Of a DNA stretch of 64,000 bases, positions 8,416-16,734 are shown one piece after another. The translations under genes were made by a program, and so were the position numbers. Source of the stretch: Candidatus Gastranaerophilales bacterium (GTDB lineage Bacteria; Cyanobacteriota; Vampirovibrionia; Gastranaerophilales; Gastranaerophilaceae); assembly GCA_944324455.1 (NCBI GenBank), contig CALUWJ010000001.1, positions 88,827 through 152,826 on the forward strand, read 5' to 3'. Position 1 is the first letter of the stretch. Each line of letters begins with the position of its first letter. The notes beneath the pieces were generated by a model. It searched no databases and was not told the origin of the DNA. It saw nothing but the letters and a program-made list of their open reading frames with translations.

Positions 8416-9658
8416 AATAGGAACAGCTCTGTTTGAAGCAGCAGAACAATTCGAGCGTGAAAAAGGCATCTCTAAAGAAATCTTGGTTAACTCATTATGT
8501 GATGCACTGGTTGCAGCATATAAAAAACACATTAGAGACAAAGACGCAACAAACGTTGAAGCTATTTTAGATGAACAAGCAGGCGAAATCGGAGTTTTCA
8601 GAACTAAAGTTGTAGTTGAAAATGTTGAAGATGAAAATACGCAAATTTCACTAACTGATGCGAAAGAAATTGACGAAGATGTTGAACTTGATGACGAAGT
8701 TAAAATTGAAGTAACTCCCGAAAACTTCGGCAGAGTTGCAGCACAAAGCGCAAAACAAGTTATAACTCAAAGAATAAGAGAAGCTGAAAGAAAAATGGTT
8801 TTAGATGAATTTGTATCTAAAAAAGGCACTCTTATCACAGGTATTATCCAAAGAAGAACAGATAGAGCAGTAATTGTTAATATAGGCAAAATTGATGCCG
8901 TTATGCCCACAAGAGAACAAATCCCCGGAGAATACTACAAACCCGGAAATCGTATCAGAGTATTTGTTCTTGATGTTAAAGAAACATCTAAACTTCCACA
9001 AGTTATTGTTTCTCAAGCCCATGCAGAAATTGTTAGAGAATTATTTGAGCTTGAAGTTCCTGAAATTGAAGACGGCATTGTTGAAATTAAATCAATTGCT
9101 CGTGAAGCAGGCTTTAGAACAAAACTTGCCGTATGGTCAAATGACCCGTCTGTTGATTGCGTTGGGGCTTGTATAGGACCTCGCGGCACAAGAATTCAAA
9201 CAATAGTTAGCGAATTAAAAAATGAAAAAATTGATATCGTAAGATATTCGCAAGACCCTGTTGAATATATTGTTAATGCACTTAGTCCGGCAAGAATAAT
9301 TTCAGTTGATATTTTAGCTGATGAAGAAGATAGAAAAGAAGCTTTCGTTATCGTTCCTGATGATCAATTATCTCTTGCAATAGGCAGAGAAGGTCAAAAT
9401 GTTCGTTTAGCTCACAGATTAATCGGCTGGAAAATAGATATTAAATCTGAATCTCAAGCAAGAGAAATGGAAAACAAAATATCTGATATTCAATATGAAA
9501 AAGAAGAACCAATTGAGCAAGATTATGTTGAAGAAGAAGATGAAATTGATGAAATAGCTCAAGAAGCTCTTGAAGAAACTTCTCAAACTGATATCGATGA
9601 AGAAGACACAATTCAAGATGAAGCTGAAGAAGAAGCTGAAACAATCGAAGAAGTTTAA
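8408..9658 (+). CDS. nusA: Transcription termination/antitermination factor NusA
   Basis: 416 aa. Order: N-terminal RNA-polymerase-binding domain (about 1-125), S1 domain (about 130-200, GTLITGIIQRRTDRAVIVNIG), then KH1 and KH2 with VGACIGPRGTRIQTIVSEL and LAIGREGQNVRLAHRL. The last 70 residues are a strongly acidic Glu/Asp-rich tail rather than the two acidic repeats of enterobacterial NusA. A clear ribosome-binding site AAAGGAG precedes ATG 8408. It is followed directly by a strong intrinsic terminator at 9673-9709. IF2 and the YlxR/L7Ae genes that often follow are absent here. Confidence 0.95.
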   Translation: MIKIGTALFEAAEQFEREKGISKEILVNSLCDALVAAYKKHIRDKDATNVEAILDEQAGEIGVFRTKVVVENVEDENTQISLTDAKEIDEDVELDDEVKIEVTPENFGRVAAQSAKQVITQRIREAERKMVLDEFVSKKGTLITGIIQRRTDRAVIVNIGKIDAVMPTREQIPGEYYKPGNRIRVFVLDVKETSKLPQVIVSQAHAEIVRELFELEVPEIEDGIVEIKSIAREAGFRTKLAVWSNDPSVDCVGACIGPRGTRIQTIVSELKNEKIDIVRYSQDPVEYIVNALSPARIISVDILADEEDRKEAFVIVPDDQLSLAIGREGQNVRLAHRLIGWKIDIKSESQAREMENKISDIQYEKEEPIEQDYVEEEDEIDEIAQEALEETSQTDIDEEDTIQDEAEEEAETIEEV

Positions 9659-9672
9659 AATAAATCAAAATA

Positions 9673-9709
9673 AAAAAGAGGGCACTTTCATAAACTATGC
9701 CCTCTTTTT
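9673..9709 (+). terminator. Rho-independent terminator after nusA
   Basis: Inverted repeat AAAAAGAGGGCA...TGCCCTCTTTTT with a 13-base loop, 15 bases after the nusA stop and ending in a T-run. It closes the rimP-nusA operon. Confidence 0.9.
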
Positions 9710-9727
9710 TAGTACATAATTTTATTG

Positions 9728-9733
9728 TATAAT
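9728..9733 (+). promoter_or_regulatory. -10 box placed for a leaderless transcript
   Basis: TATAAT ends only 6 bases before the ATG at 9740, so transcription from it would begin at or within the start codon. No ribosome-binding site is present before this ATG. Confidence 0.4.
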
Positions 9734-9739
9734 TATTAA

Positions 9740-10609
9740 ATGGCAAAAGTAGTTTTAGTCGGATATGGTCAAATGCTCTATTCTTTAATAGAAGGAGTAT
9801 TGAATAGCAAAAATGAAATCTTGGGAGTTTTTAGAAATGATAGAATAAAATATTCATCATTTGAATTATTTTTTAAAGATATCTTTAATCCATCTAAAGA
9901 TTATACAATTATAAAATCACATAAACTCCATGATATCAAAGCAAACAGCGTCAATTCCATTGAATTTATTGAAGAAATTGAAAAATTAAAACCCGATTTA
10001 ATAATTGTCGGTTCTTGGGCGGAAAAATTTAAAAAAGATATTTTATCCATTGTTCCTTGCGTTAACTTTCATCCTGCCTTATTACCTAAAAATAGAGGCG
10101 CAAACCCTTATTTTTGGTCAATTTATCTAAATCAAAAAGTATCAGGGTTAACCATTCATTTTATGAATGAAAAATTTGATAGAGGAGATATTATTCTTCA
10201 AGAAGCCATAACGATAGATGACAATGAAACAGGTGAAACCCTGAAGGATAAAACAACAGCACTAGCTAAAGTAATGGTAGGGGAATTTTTAGATTTGTAT
10301 AATAAAAAACAACTTCAACCCATTAAACAAAATGAAGAATTTGCAAGCTATGAACCGCAATTATCAGAAAAAGAAGTTGTAATTGACCTATCTAAACCAA
10401 AAACTGATGTATATAGACATCTAAGAGCGCTTCATCCTTGGGCTTGCCCTTATGTAAAAATTGCAAGAAGATACGTTAAAATTCCCAATTATGAATTTTT
10501 AGATGTAAGCGAAAAATTAAAAGATAAAAAACCCTATGAAATCATAGAAAACAATAAAAAATATTTCATATTAAAAGGATATGATTTTTTAATAAAAGTC
10601 CACAAATGA
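9740..10609 (+). CDS. Formyltransferase-family protein (Fmt-like)
   Basis: 289 aa. The N-terminal domain has the formyltransferase fold: catalytic region VNFHPALLPKNRGANPYFWS followed by GLTIHFM and DRGDIILQ, which supply the His and Asp of the N-H-D triad typical of 10-formyl-THF-dependent enzymes. The C-terminal part (about 200-289) resembles the OB-like C domain of methionyl-tRNA formyltransferase (LRALHPWACPYVKI) but is short and divergent. It could be Fmt itself or a sugar/amine N-formyltransferase; the neighbours (LPS export genes) would suit the latter. The start has no Shine-Dalgarno and sits right after a -10 box. Confidence 0.78.
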   Translation: MAKVVLVGYGQMLYSLIEGVLNSKNEILGVFRNDRIKYSSFELFFKDIFNPSKDYTIIKSHKLHDIKANSVNSIEFIEEIEKLKPDLIIVGSWAEKFKKDILSIVPCVNFHPALLPKNRGANPYFWSIYLNQKVSGLTIHFMNEKFDRGDIILQEAITIDDNETGETLKDKTTALAKVMVGEFLDLYNKKQLQPIKQNEEFASYEPQLSEKEVVIDLSKPKTDVYRHLRALHPWACPYVKIARRYVKIPNYEFLDVSEKLKDKKPYEIIENNKKYFILKGYDFLIKVHK

Positions 10610-10657
10610 TTATTTTTAAAAAAATTTATAATATAATTTATAAAAAAGAGAGAAGTT

Positions 10658-11398
10658 ATGAGAATAATTGCAAAAAATTTAGTTAAAATATATGGTGACC
10701 GTTCAGTTGTAAACGATGTTTCATTTGATGTTAATAAAGGAGAGGTTGTTGGGCTTTTAGGTCCTAATGGCGCCGGCAAGACCACAACTTTTTATATGGT
10801 TGTAGGACTTGTTAGAGCAAACAAAGGTCAGGTGTTAATTGAAGAAGACAATGGAAACACAATCGATATAACAGAACTCCCTATGAATGAAAGAGCTAAA
10901 TTAGGTATTGGCTATCTTCCTCAAGAAACATCTATTTTTAGAAAATTAAATGTTGAAGATAATTTAAAACTCGTTCTTGAAATGAATGAAAAACTTAATG
11001 AAACTCAAAAAAAAGATTTATTAGAAAGTTTATTGACTGAATTTGGTGTTGCAAAATTAAGAACAGCACCATCAGTAGCTCTATCAGGGGGTGAAAGAAG
11101 AAGGGTTGAAATTGCAAGAGCACTGGCTGCTACTCCATCTTTTATTTTGCTTGATGAACCATTTACAGGGATTGACCCTATTGCAATCGGAGAAATTAAA
11201 GAAAATATATATAAATTGGCAAAACAAAAAGGTATAGGAATTTTAATTACTGACCACAACCCTAAAGCAACTCTATCTATTACAGATAGGGCAAACGTAA
11301 TATTTGACGGGAAAATTAAAATTTCAGGCAAAAGCACAGATGTTGCTGTTGACCCTGTGGCTAAAGAATTTTATCTTGGAAAAGATTTCGTACTGTAA
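10658..11398 (+). CDS. lptB: LPS export ABC ATPase LptB
   Basis: 246 aa cytoplasmic ATPase of the LptBFGC machine that extracts lipopolysaccharide from the inner membrane. Walker A GPNGAGKTT, the LptB-type Q-loop GIGYLPQETSIFRKL, signature LSGGERRR, Walker B FILLDEPFTGIDPIA, switch ITDHN. The DEPFTGIDP form and YLPQETSIFRKL are characteristic of LptB. Overlaps the permease gene by one base (TAATG). Supports a true outer membrane with LPS. Confidence 0.94.
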   Translation: MRIIAKNLVKIYGDRSVVNDVSFDVNKGEVVGLLGPNGAGKTTTFYMVVGLVRANKGQVLIEEDNGNTIDITELPMNERAKLGIGYLPQETSIFRKLNVEDNLKLVLEMNEKLNETQKKDLLESLLTEFGVAKLRTAPSVALSGGERRRVEIARALAATPSFILLDEPFTGIDPIAIGEIKENIYKLAKQKGIGILITDHNPKATLSITDRANVIFDGKIKISGKSTDVAVDPVAKEFYLGKDFVL

Positions 11399-12528
11399 TG
11401 GAAAATATAATAAATAAAATTAAAAATTATAAAATCTCGCTTTTAGATAAATTTATTTTATCTCAAGTGTTTGGTGCAACTTTAGTTTGTCTTATATTGT
11501 TTATTATTGTATGGATTGCGCCTGAAACACTTTTTAAAATAATTAAAAAAGTTTTAAATGACCGCATCGGATTATATATGGCATGCAAACTTTTAGTATT
11601 AGAAATACCAAAAGTTTTAGCTAAAGCAATTCCTGTCGGAATTTTATTGGGCTCAATTTTTACTTTCGATAGACTCTCTAAAAACTCTGAATTATCAATT
11701 TTAAGAGGCATAGGGCTTTCTTTTAACAGAATAATGGCTCCTGTTATATGTTTTGGATGTGTTTTATCTGTTTTTTGCTACATGGTAAATGACAAACTTG
11801 TTCCTATTGCAAGTAATAAACTTGGAGAATCAAGAGGAGGCGGAAGCCATTTTGTTTATATTGTTGAAAATGCCAATAAAACCCCAAAACAAAATATAAT
11901 TGTTTCAAATTTTTCACCTAATGAAATTTATGATATTACTGTTATGAATTTTTCAGATGAAAAATATAAAGATGCAACAACTTTTAAAAGCATTGTTTTT
12001 GCACCTGTTGCGCACCCAAAAGACAATGCTTGGGTTTTAGATAATGCTTTAATATATTACATTGATGACGATGGGATTTATCGTAGAGTTGAAAGAAAAG
12101 AAAAATATTTAATCTTGCAAGAAGGCTCACAAGCTCGTGATGTATTTGATTTGATGTTAAACACAACAAGAAAAGAAAGAGTTTTCACTAATCATCAAAT
12201 TTCAAAATATGCAAAATTATTAAAAGAAGCTAATTTTTCAGACGAATATCGTTATTTTAAAACAAAACTATATCAAAGATATCTTCATCCTCTAACTTGT
12301 ATATTATTTGCAATAATAGGATGTTTATTGGGCTTTGCACCGCCTCGCTCGCAAAGACTTATCGGTTTTACAATAGCAGTCGGCATAATTTTTGGCTATT
12401 ATATAACACTGCCATTTTTTGATTTATTGGCGCAAAAGGGAGTTTTACCTTCGTTTATAGCAGCGGCGCTCCCAATGTTTTTATTTTTAGTATCTATTTT
12501 TATAATCAAAAAAGTGAAGGATTTATAA
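11398..12528 (+). CDS. LptF/LptG (YjgP/YjgQ) family permease
   Basis: 376 aa with an N-terminal LDKFILSQVFGATLVC segment, three N-terminal hydrophobic helices, a periplasmic jellyroll-type middle region (about 130-270) and three C-terminal helices. This is the LptF/G architecture. Only one permease is encoded in this operon. Either the second partner lies elsewhere, or the complex uses a homodimer as suggested for some cyanobacteria-like lineages (inference). One-base overlaps with both neighbours (11398 and 12528) indicate tight translational coupling. Confidence 0.88.
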   Translation: MENIINKIKNYKISLLDKFILSQVFGATLVCLILFIIVWIAPETLFKIIKKVLNDRIGLYMACKLLVLEIPKVLAKAIPVGILLGSIFTFDRLSKNSELSILRGIGLSFNRIMAPVICFGCVLSVFCYMVNDKLVPIASNKLGESRGGGSHFVYIVENANKTPKQNIIVSNFSPNEIYDITVMNFSDEKYKDATTFKSIVFAPVAHPKDNAWVLDNALIYYIDDDGIYRRVERKEKYLILQEGSQARDVFDLMLNTTRKERVFTNHQISKYAKLLKEANFSDEYRYFKTKLYQRYLHPLTCILFAIIGCLLGFAPPRSQRLIGFTIAVGIIFGYYITLPFFDLLAQKGVLPSFIAAALPMFLFLVSIFIIKKVKDL

Positions 12529-13328
12529 TGAAAAAAATAATTATTTTATTATTATTGTTAATTTTTTCTTTTAGTCCCGTTCTTGCAAAAGAAAAAATTG
12601 AAGTAACCCAAGATGGAGCAGGAATATATATCTTTAAAATCAATACAAAAAAATACGGCTCAAAAATAAAACCCTATGTATCAAAAAAATTAACTACACC
12701 TAAAAAAGTCTATGATGACGAATGTTTTGACTTAGTAGTTAACGCTGGGTATTTTGATGTTAAAAACGGCAAAAGCGTATCATATATTGTAGTTAATAAT
12801 GAACTGATTTCAGACCCCAAAGATAATCCTGAATTAACAGAAAGCTTAAAACAAGAAGGCAGACTTGAAAAAGTTTTATCAAGAGGTGAATTAAGAATTT
12901 TAGAAACAAAAAGACATAAACTAAAATTTGATATAGCATATCATAATGAACCTATTAAAAAAAAATACAAGGCAAAACATATATTGCAAGCAGGACCAAT
13001 TCTTCTTCCTCAAATGGATTTAGCTCAAGAAGGGTTTGTTATTTATGATGATGATATGGTAAAATTTCAAAGTGCAGATATTTTAAAAAGACGGGAAAGA
13101 ACTGCAATTGGTTTAAAAGGCAAATACTTCTATATAGTTATATTCACAAAAGACAATAAAGTTGATGCTAAAGAAATGAGAGATTATTTGCTTGATGAAT
13201 TAAAACTAGATAAAGCTCTGGCTTTTGATGGCGGTTTATCTACGGCAATTAACTATAAAGATATTTCAATAGGTTCATTAGGCAAATACCAAAGAAAAGT
13301 TAAATCATTCCTTGTTATAGAAAGGTAA
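12528..13328 (+). CDS. Secreted phosphodiester glycosidase (NAGPA/DUF2233) family protein
   Basis: 266 aa with a clear signal peptide (KKIIILLLLLIFSFSPVLAKE). The family motifs are present: VVNAGYFDVKNGK, ILQAGPILL, RRERTAIGLKG and the C-terminal LAFDGGLSTAI, corresponding to the conserved NAGYF, GP, R(T)A and DGG(S) positions of the NAGPA domain. The domain is named for the lysosomal uncovering enzyme, and bacterial members act on periplasmic or surface glycans. Its one-base coupling to the LPS permease gene suggests an envelope role. The exact substrate is unknown. Confidence 0.8.
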   Translation: MKKIIILLLLLIFSFSPVLAKEKIEVTQDGAGIYIFKINTKKYGSKIKPYVSKKLTTPKKVYDDECFDLVVNAGYFDVKNGKSVSYIVVNNELISDPKDNPELTESLKQEGRLEKVLSRGELRILETKRHKLKFDIAYHNEPIKKKYKAKHILQAGPILLPQMDLAQEGFVIYDDDMVKFQSADILKRRERTAIGLKGKYFYIVIFTKDNKVDAKEMRDYLLDELKLDKALAFDGGLSTAINYKDISIGSLGKYQRKVKSFLVIER

Positions 13329-13331
13329 AAA

Positions 13332-13790
13332 ATGAGATTTCCAAAAATAGATTTATGTAAAATCAAAAAAATAACAGCAATAGAAATTACAACAATATTC
13401 CTAGCTTTTATAGCTCTTGGCGTATATTATTCACCTAAATTTATGCAAAAACAAGAAATTATGAAAGCCGCTAAAATTAAAGCAGACAATGCCGTTTTTG
13501 CCTCAAAAGTTCTTGAAGAATTTGCACAAGACAAAAACGCAAAACCATCTGTTGTAACTCAAAAAATAGCAGATGAATTAAATTTAATTGCCAAAAACCC
13601 TTATGACAGAAAAGCAAAAGCCTATACTTTTGATATTAATTGCAAAGGCTGCAATAGCATAGAATATGATGATAATTTATCTATGGTTATTTTAACAACA
13701 TACAATAAAAGAGGTGAGTTAATAGCAAGAACAGTTATAAAACCGCCTTCTTTTGTAACATATAATAAAATGGATGAAAAGAAAAAATAG
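13332..13790 (+). CDS. Small single-pass membrane protein, unknown function
   Basis: 152 aa. A short basic cytoplasmic N-terminus, one helix at about residues 15-36 (AIEITTIFLAFIALGVYYS), then a soluble domain with a CKGC pair around residue 101 that could be a disulfide or metal site. The size and layout recall a pseudopilin-like anchor, but there is no prepilin peptidase motif. Three bases after the NAGPA-like gene and last in the lptB operon, closed by the terminator at 13794-13820. Not recognised. Confidence 0.72.
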   Translation: MRFPKIDLCKIKKITAIEITTIFLAFIALGVYYSPKFMQKQEIMKAAKIKADNAVFASKVLEEFAQDKNAKPSVVTQKIADELNLIAKNPYDRKAKAYTFDINCKGCNSIEYDDNLSMVILTTYNKRGELIARTVIKPPSFVTYNKMDEKKK

Positions 13791-13793
13791 TTT

Positions 13794-13820
13794 AAAAGAG
13801 AACAGTTTTAGTTCTCTTTT
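13794..13820 (+). terminator. Rho-independent terminator of the lptB operon
   Basis: Perfect 10-bp stem AAAAGAGAAC/GTTCTCTTTT with a 7-base loop and a short T-rich tail, immediately after the last gene of the operon. Confidence 0.88.
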
Positions 13821-13977
13821 TTATATTAAAAACATTTTCTCAAGTTTTTATATCGTATATATAAAAAAATAATTTTAAAATTTACAAAAAAATGCTTGAA
13901 AAATCCTTTTAAAGGAATACAATTTTTTTCGGTAAAGTTTTTAATTACCAATTGCATATTGGAAGCAAAAATTATTG

Positions 13978-13993
13978 AGTGATATATTTCACT
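13978..13993 (+). promoter_or_regulatory. CRP/FNR-like palindrome upstream of the formate/nitrite transporter
   Basis: Perfect dyad AGTGA-N6-TCACT, 55 bases before the transporter start, in a 257-base intergenic region with no genes. It matches the half-site spacing of CRP/FNR-family operators (TGTGA-N6-TCACA). A -10-like TAATAT or TAGTAT lies downstream. The rest of this intergenic region shows only AT-rich sequence. Regulation by a CRP/FNR-type factor is inferred. Confidence 0.45.
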
Positions 13994-14047
13994 TTTTTGT
14001 TTTGCAAAATAATATGAAAAGTCTTTAGTATGAATTAAGGAGATGTT

Positions 14048-14929
14048 ATGTCAAATCAAACAATAGATAACAAAGATTGTTTGGCACCCAATGAGGTAGC
14101 ACATGGATTTTCTGAAAAAGTTATGCCCACAAAAGCAGCATACAGAAAATCTAAAATGTTTGTTTTAGCCATTGCGGCAGGTGCATTTATTGCTTATGGT
14201 GCACAAGTTAGTTTAACGGTTTCAACAGGTGAAGCAGAATTTCTTGGCTGGGGTGCTTCAAAATTAATCGGCGCAATGGTTTTTGCTGCAGGCTTGATGA
14301 TGGTAGTTTTAACAGGGGCAGAATTATTCACAGGTAATGTTATGATGATGTTTTCTGTTATAGAAAAGAAAATCACTTGGGCAAAATTATTCAGAAGCTG
14401 GTCAATTGTTTATCTTGGCAACTTTGTAGGTTCAATTATATTAGCCTTTTTGGTTTATTATGGCGCTATGTGCCACAATGCCCACGATGCTCTTGGAGCT
14501 AATACATTAACAAATGCACACATGAAAGTTAATTTATCATTTGTTGAAGCTTTTTGCAGAGGTATTTTATGTAACTGGTTAGTTTGTTTGGCTGTTTGGA
14601 TGGCTACAAGCTCAAGAAGAGTTATCGGTAAAATATTTGCAATCTTCTTCCCAATCATGACTTTCGTTGCTTCAGGCTATGAGCACTCTGTTGCAAATAT
14701 GTTCTTTATTCCAAGCGGAATTTTAATGAAATCAGTTCCATCTGTTGTTGCTGCTTCCGGTCTTGATGCCGCTCAATTGGCAACATTATCTTGGAAATCG
14801 TTTTTCTTAAATAACTTAATTCCTGTTACATTAGGAAATATCGTAGGTGCTTTAGTATTTGTTGTATTATTATTCTGGATGGCATATTTAAGAGATGACC
14901 ATAATCAACAAACAGAAGAAGATAAATAG
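14048..14929 (+). CDS. Formate/nitrite transporter (FocA/NirC family)
   Basis: 293 aa, six predicted membrane helices. Family signatures: the first helix region FVLAIAAGAFIAYGA, the pore motif TGAELFTGNVMMM, FCRGILCNWLVCLAVWMA around the pore histidine/asparagine loop, and ASGYEHSVANMFFIPSG in the C-terminal half. These pentameric channels move formate, nitrite or hydrosulfide; formate export fits a fermentative lifestyle. It has an excellent ribosome-binding site (AAGGAGATGTT) and its own terminator, so it is monocistronic. The upstream CRP/FNR-like dyad suggests energy- or oxygen-responsive control. Confidence 0.92.
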   Translation: MSNQTIDNKDCLAPNEVAHGFSEKVMPTKAAYRKSKMFVLAIAAGAFIAYGAQVSLTVSTGEAEFLGWGASKLIGAMVFAAGLMMVVLTGAELFTGNVMMMFSVIEKKITWAKLFRSWSIVYLGNFVGSIILAFLVYYGAMCHNAHDALGANTLTNAHMKVNLSFVEAFCRGILCNWLVCLAVWMATSSRRVIGKIFAIFFPIMTFVASGYEHSVANMFFIPSGILMKSVPSVVAASGLDAAQLATLSWKSFFLNNLIPVTLGNIVGALVFVVLLFWMAYLRDDHNQQTEEDK

Positions 14930-14940
14930 TTAATTATATT

Positions 14941-14976
14941 AAAAGAACGGCTTATTATTCAGCCGTTCTTTTTTTC
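14941..14976 (+). terminator. Rho-independent terminator after the formate/nitrite transporter
   Basis: Stem AAAAGAACGGCT/AGCCGTTCTTTT with an 8-base loop, followed by a T-run, 11 bases after the stop codon. Confidence 0.9.
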
Positions 14977-14988
14977 TCTAAAACTGGT

Positions 14989-16218
14989 ATGAAAAAGTTT
15001 TTTATTCTTATAGCTTTAATAATTTATTCTTTTAATATCTCATCGGCATTAGCTGATGAATTAGATGATGTTATCTTATCGCCGGAAGCCGAAAAAACAG
15101 AACATAAAAAAGATTTAATGGAACATGAACACGAAGTAATCTTGGAAAAACCAATATTACTAGAGCCTGAAGAAAAAAAACAATCTGAAAAAATCAACCC
15201 CTACACAAAAAAAGCCTTAAAAGGAATTATTGAAAAAGAATATGATTTAAATTCACCTGAAGGAATGTTTCATAATCAACTAAGGGCTGAATTTAACAAA
15301 GGCCCTATTAAAGATGTAGGACTGCAAGCAAATTTTATTAACACAATCGGTGAAACAATAGATGAAAATGACGCTGATTTTAAATTCAATCCCCAATTAA
15401 TAAATGTTGGGGTTAAAGGTAAATTCAGAAGCGAAAAAGAAGGGTATAATCTATTATTTGACCTTACACCTAATATGCATGAAAACTTTTTCCACAGATT
15501 AGTTTTGGATGCTTGGGTTGAAACAAACAGAATTCCTCATCATACGCTAATGTTTGGAACATCTCGGCCTAATGTTGGATATGAAGGCGGCATGAGTCCA
15601 TATTTAGTTCCATTTTTATCAAGAAGCCAAACAGCAAGAAATTTTGGCAACATCAGAAAAACAGGTATCCGCTTAAAGGGTGATTATAAATATATTGATT
15701 ATGATATAGGCGGATATAGCTCAGACACTTGGTATACAGAATTCTTCCCCGGAGTTGAAACAGATTTATGGGTTAATTTTAAACCTTTTGCAAATGTTAA
15801 AGATAAAATAGGCAATTTGAATATCGGTGGCGGCATTGAAGCAGGCGGAAGAAACGGACAAGATTTCTTTGTAACATCAGCAGCTCTTAGATATGATTAT
15901 AAAAAATTCTGGTTAAGAGCGGAATTTCAAAATGCGGATGGTTCAAACGGCTCATCAGGTTTAACCGATAAAAAAAGATGGGGCTACAATGTAACAATAG
16001 CATACCGAATAACTAAAAAATTAGAACTGCTTTTAAGATATGATGATTTTGACCCTGATAAAACAAAAGCCAACAATAATACAAGAGAATACACGGCAGG
16101 TATCAACTATTTTATTTTAGGTCAAACCGCAAGAATAATGCTAAATTATGTATTTTGTCAAAATTTGGCCGCCCATGATTCTCATAAAATAATTCTCGGT
16201 ACTCAATTTTTATTATAA
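14989..16218 (+). CDS. Outer-membrane porin, porin O/P-like
   Basis: 409 aa with a signal peptide (KKFFILIALIIYSFNISSALA) and an acidic periplasmic N-terminal stretch to about residue 75. The rest is rich in alternating aromatic/polar strands, consistent with a beta-barrel. The C-terminal pattern (TIAYRITKKLELLLRYDDFDPD, REYTAGINYFILGQTARIMLNYVF, ending LGTQFLL) matches the phosphate-selective porin O/P family. It ends in a hydrophobic residue rather than the classical Phe. Sits just after the formate/nitrite transporter terminator; no strong ribosome-binding site is visible. Confirms an outer membrane; substrate unknown. Confidence 0.82.
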   Translation: MKKFFILIALIIYSFNISSALADELDDVILSPEAEKTEHKKDLMEHEHEVILEKPILLEPEEKKQSEKINPYTKKALKGIIEKEYDLNSPEGMFHNQLRAEFNKGPIKDVGLQANFINTIGETIDENDADFKFNPQLINVGVKGKFRSEKEGYNLLFDLTPNMHENFFHRLVLDAWVETNRIPHHTLMFGTSRPNVGYEGGMSPYLVPFLSRSQTARNFGNIRKTGIRLKGDYKYIDYDIGGYSSDTWYTEFFPGVETDLWVNFKPFANVKDKIGNLNIGGGIEAGGRNGQDFFVTSAALRYDYKKFWLRAEFQNADGSNGSSGLTDKKRWGYNVTIAYRITKKLELLLRYDDFDPDKTKANNNTREYTAGINYFILGQTARIMLNYVFCQNLAAHDSHKIILGTQFLL

Positions 16219-16221
16219 AAA

Positions 16222-16249
16222 ATACTCCTTACAAAAATGCAAGGAGTAT
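16222..16249. terminator. Hairpin terminator between porin and small secreted protein
   Basis: Perfect stem ATACTCCTT/AAGGAGTAT with a 10-base loop in the short gap between two convergent genes. AT-rich on both sides, so it may serve both strands. Confidence 0.7.
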
Positions 16250-16271
16250 ATTATATTTAAATTTATTTTTA

Positions 16272-16634
16272 TTATTGTAAAGCCGATTTTTGTTCTTGAT
16301 AGAATTTAATTTGACGCTCTAAATTTCTTACTTTTAAAACTCTTTGCGTTTCAGTTATATTTTTATCATTTTTAACTGAAGCTAATTCCTTGTTCAAAGA
16401 ATTAATTTTACTATCAAGTTCTTTGATTTTTGCTGCTTTTTTATTTGCGGCAGCTTGAGTATTTGCTTGTGTTTTAGCATCAATGTCTTTTTTAACAGCT
16501 TGTTTTACATCTGATTTTGTAGCTTGAATATCTTGTTTAACAGCATTTTTTAATGATTGACCAAAATTTGTTGCAGCAAAAGACGAACCACACAACAGCA
16601 AGGTCATCAACGATACAGACAATAATTTCTTCAT
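16272..16634 (-). CDS. Small secreted coiled-coil protein
   Basis: 120 aa. A signal peptide (KKLLSVSLMTLLLCGSSFA) precedes a Lys/Ala/Gln-rich helix and a C-terminal coiled coil (KIKELDSKINSLNKELASV). No enzymatic motif. It could be a periplasmic chaperone-like or cell-envelope spacer protein; not recognised as a named family. Start ATG 16634 has GGAGA upstream on the minus strand. Confidence 0.75.
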   Translation of the reverse strand: MKKLLSVSLMTLLLCGSSFAATNFGQSLKNAVKQDIQATKSDVKQAVKKDIDAKTQANTQAAANKKAAKIKELDSKINSLNKELASVKNDKNITETQRVLKVRNLERQIKFYQEQKSALQ

Positions 16635-16707
16635 AGCTTATTCTCCTATATTATCCTCATTTTTATTTTATATTTTTTTCACACCTTTTTCAAGCCCGAT
16701 TAAACAG

Positions 16708-16730
16708 AAAGTCGGATTAAATCCGACTTT
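16708..16730. terminator. Terminator hairpin after clpB
   Basis: Perfect 10-bp stem AAAGTCGGAT/ATCCGACTTT with a three-base loop, 5 bases from the clpB stop. T-rich tails on both strands. Confidence 0.8.
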
Positions 16731-16734
16731 TTAT

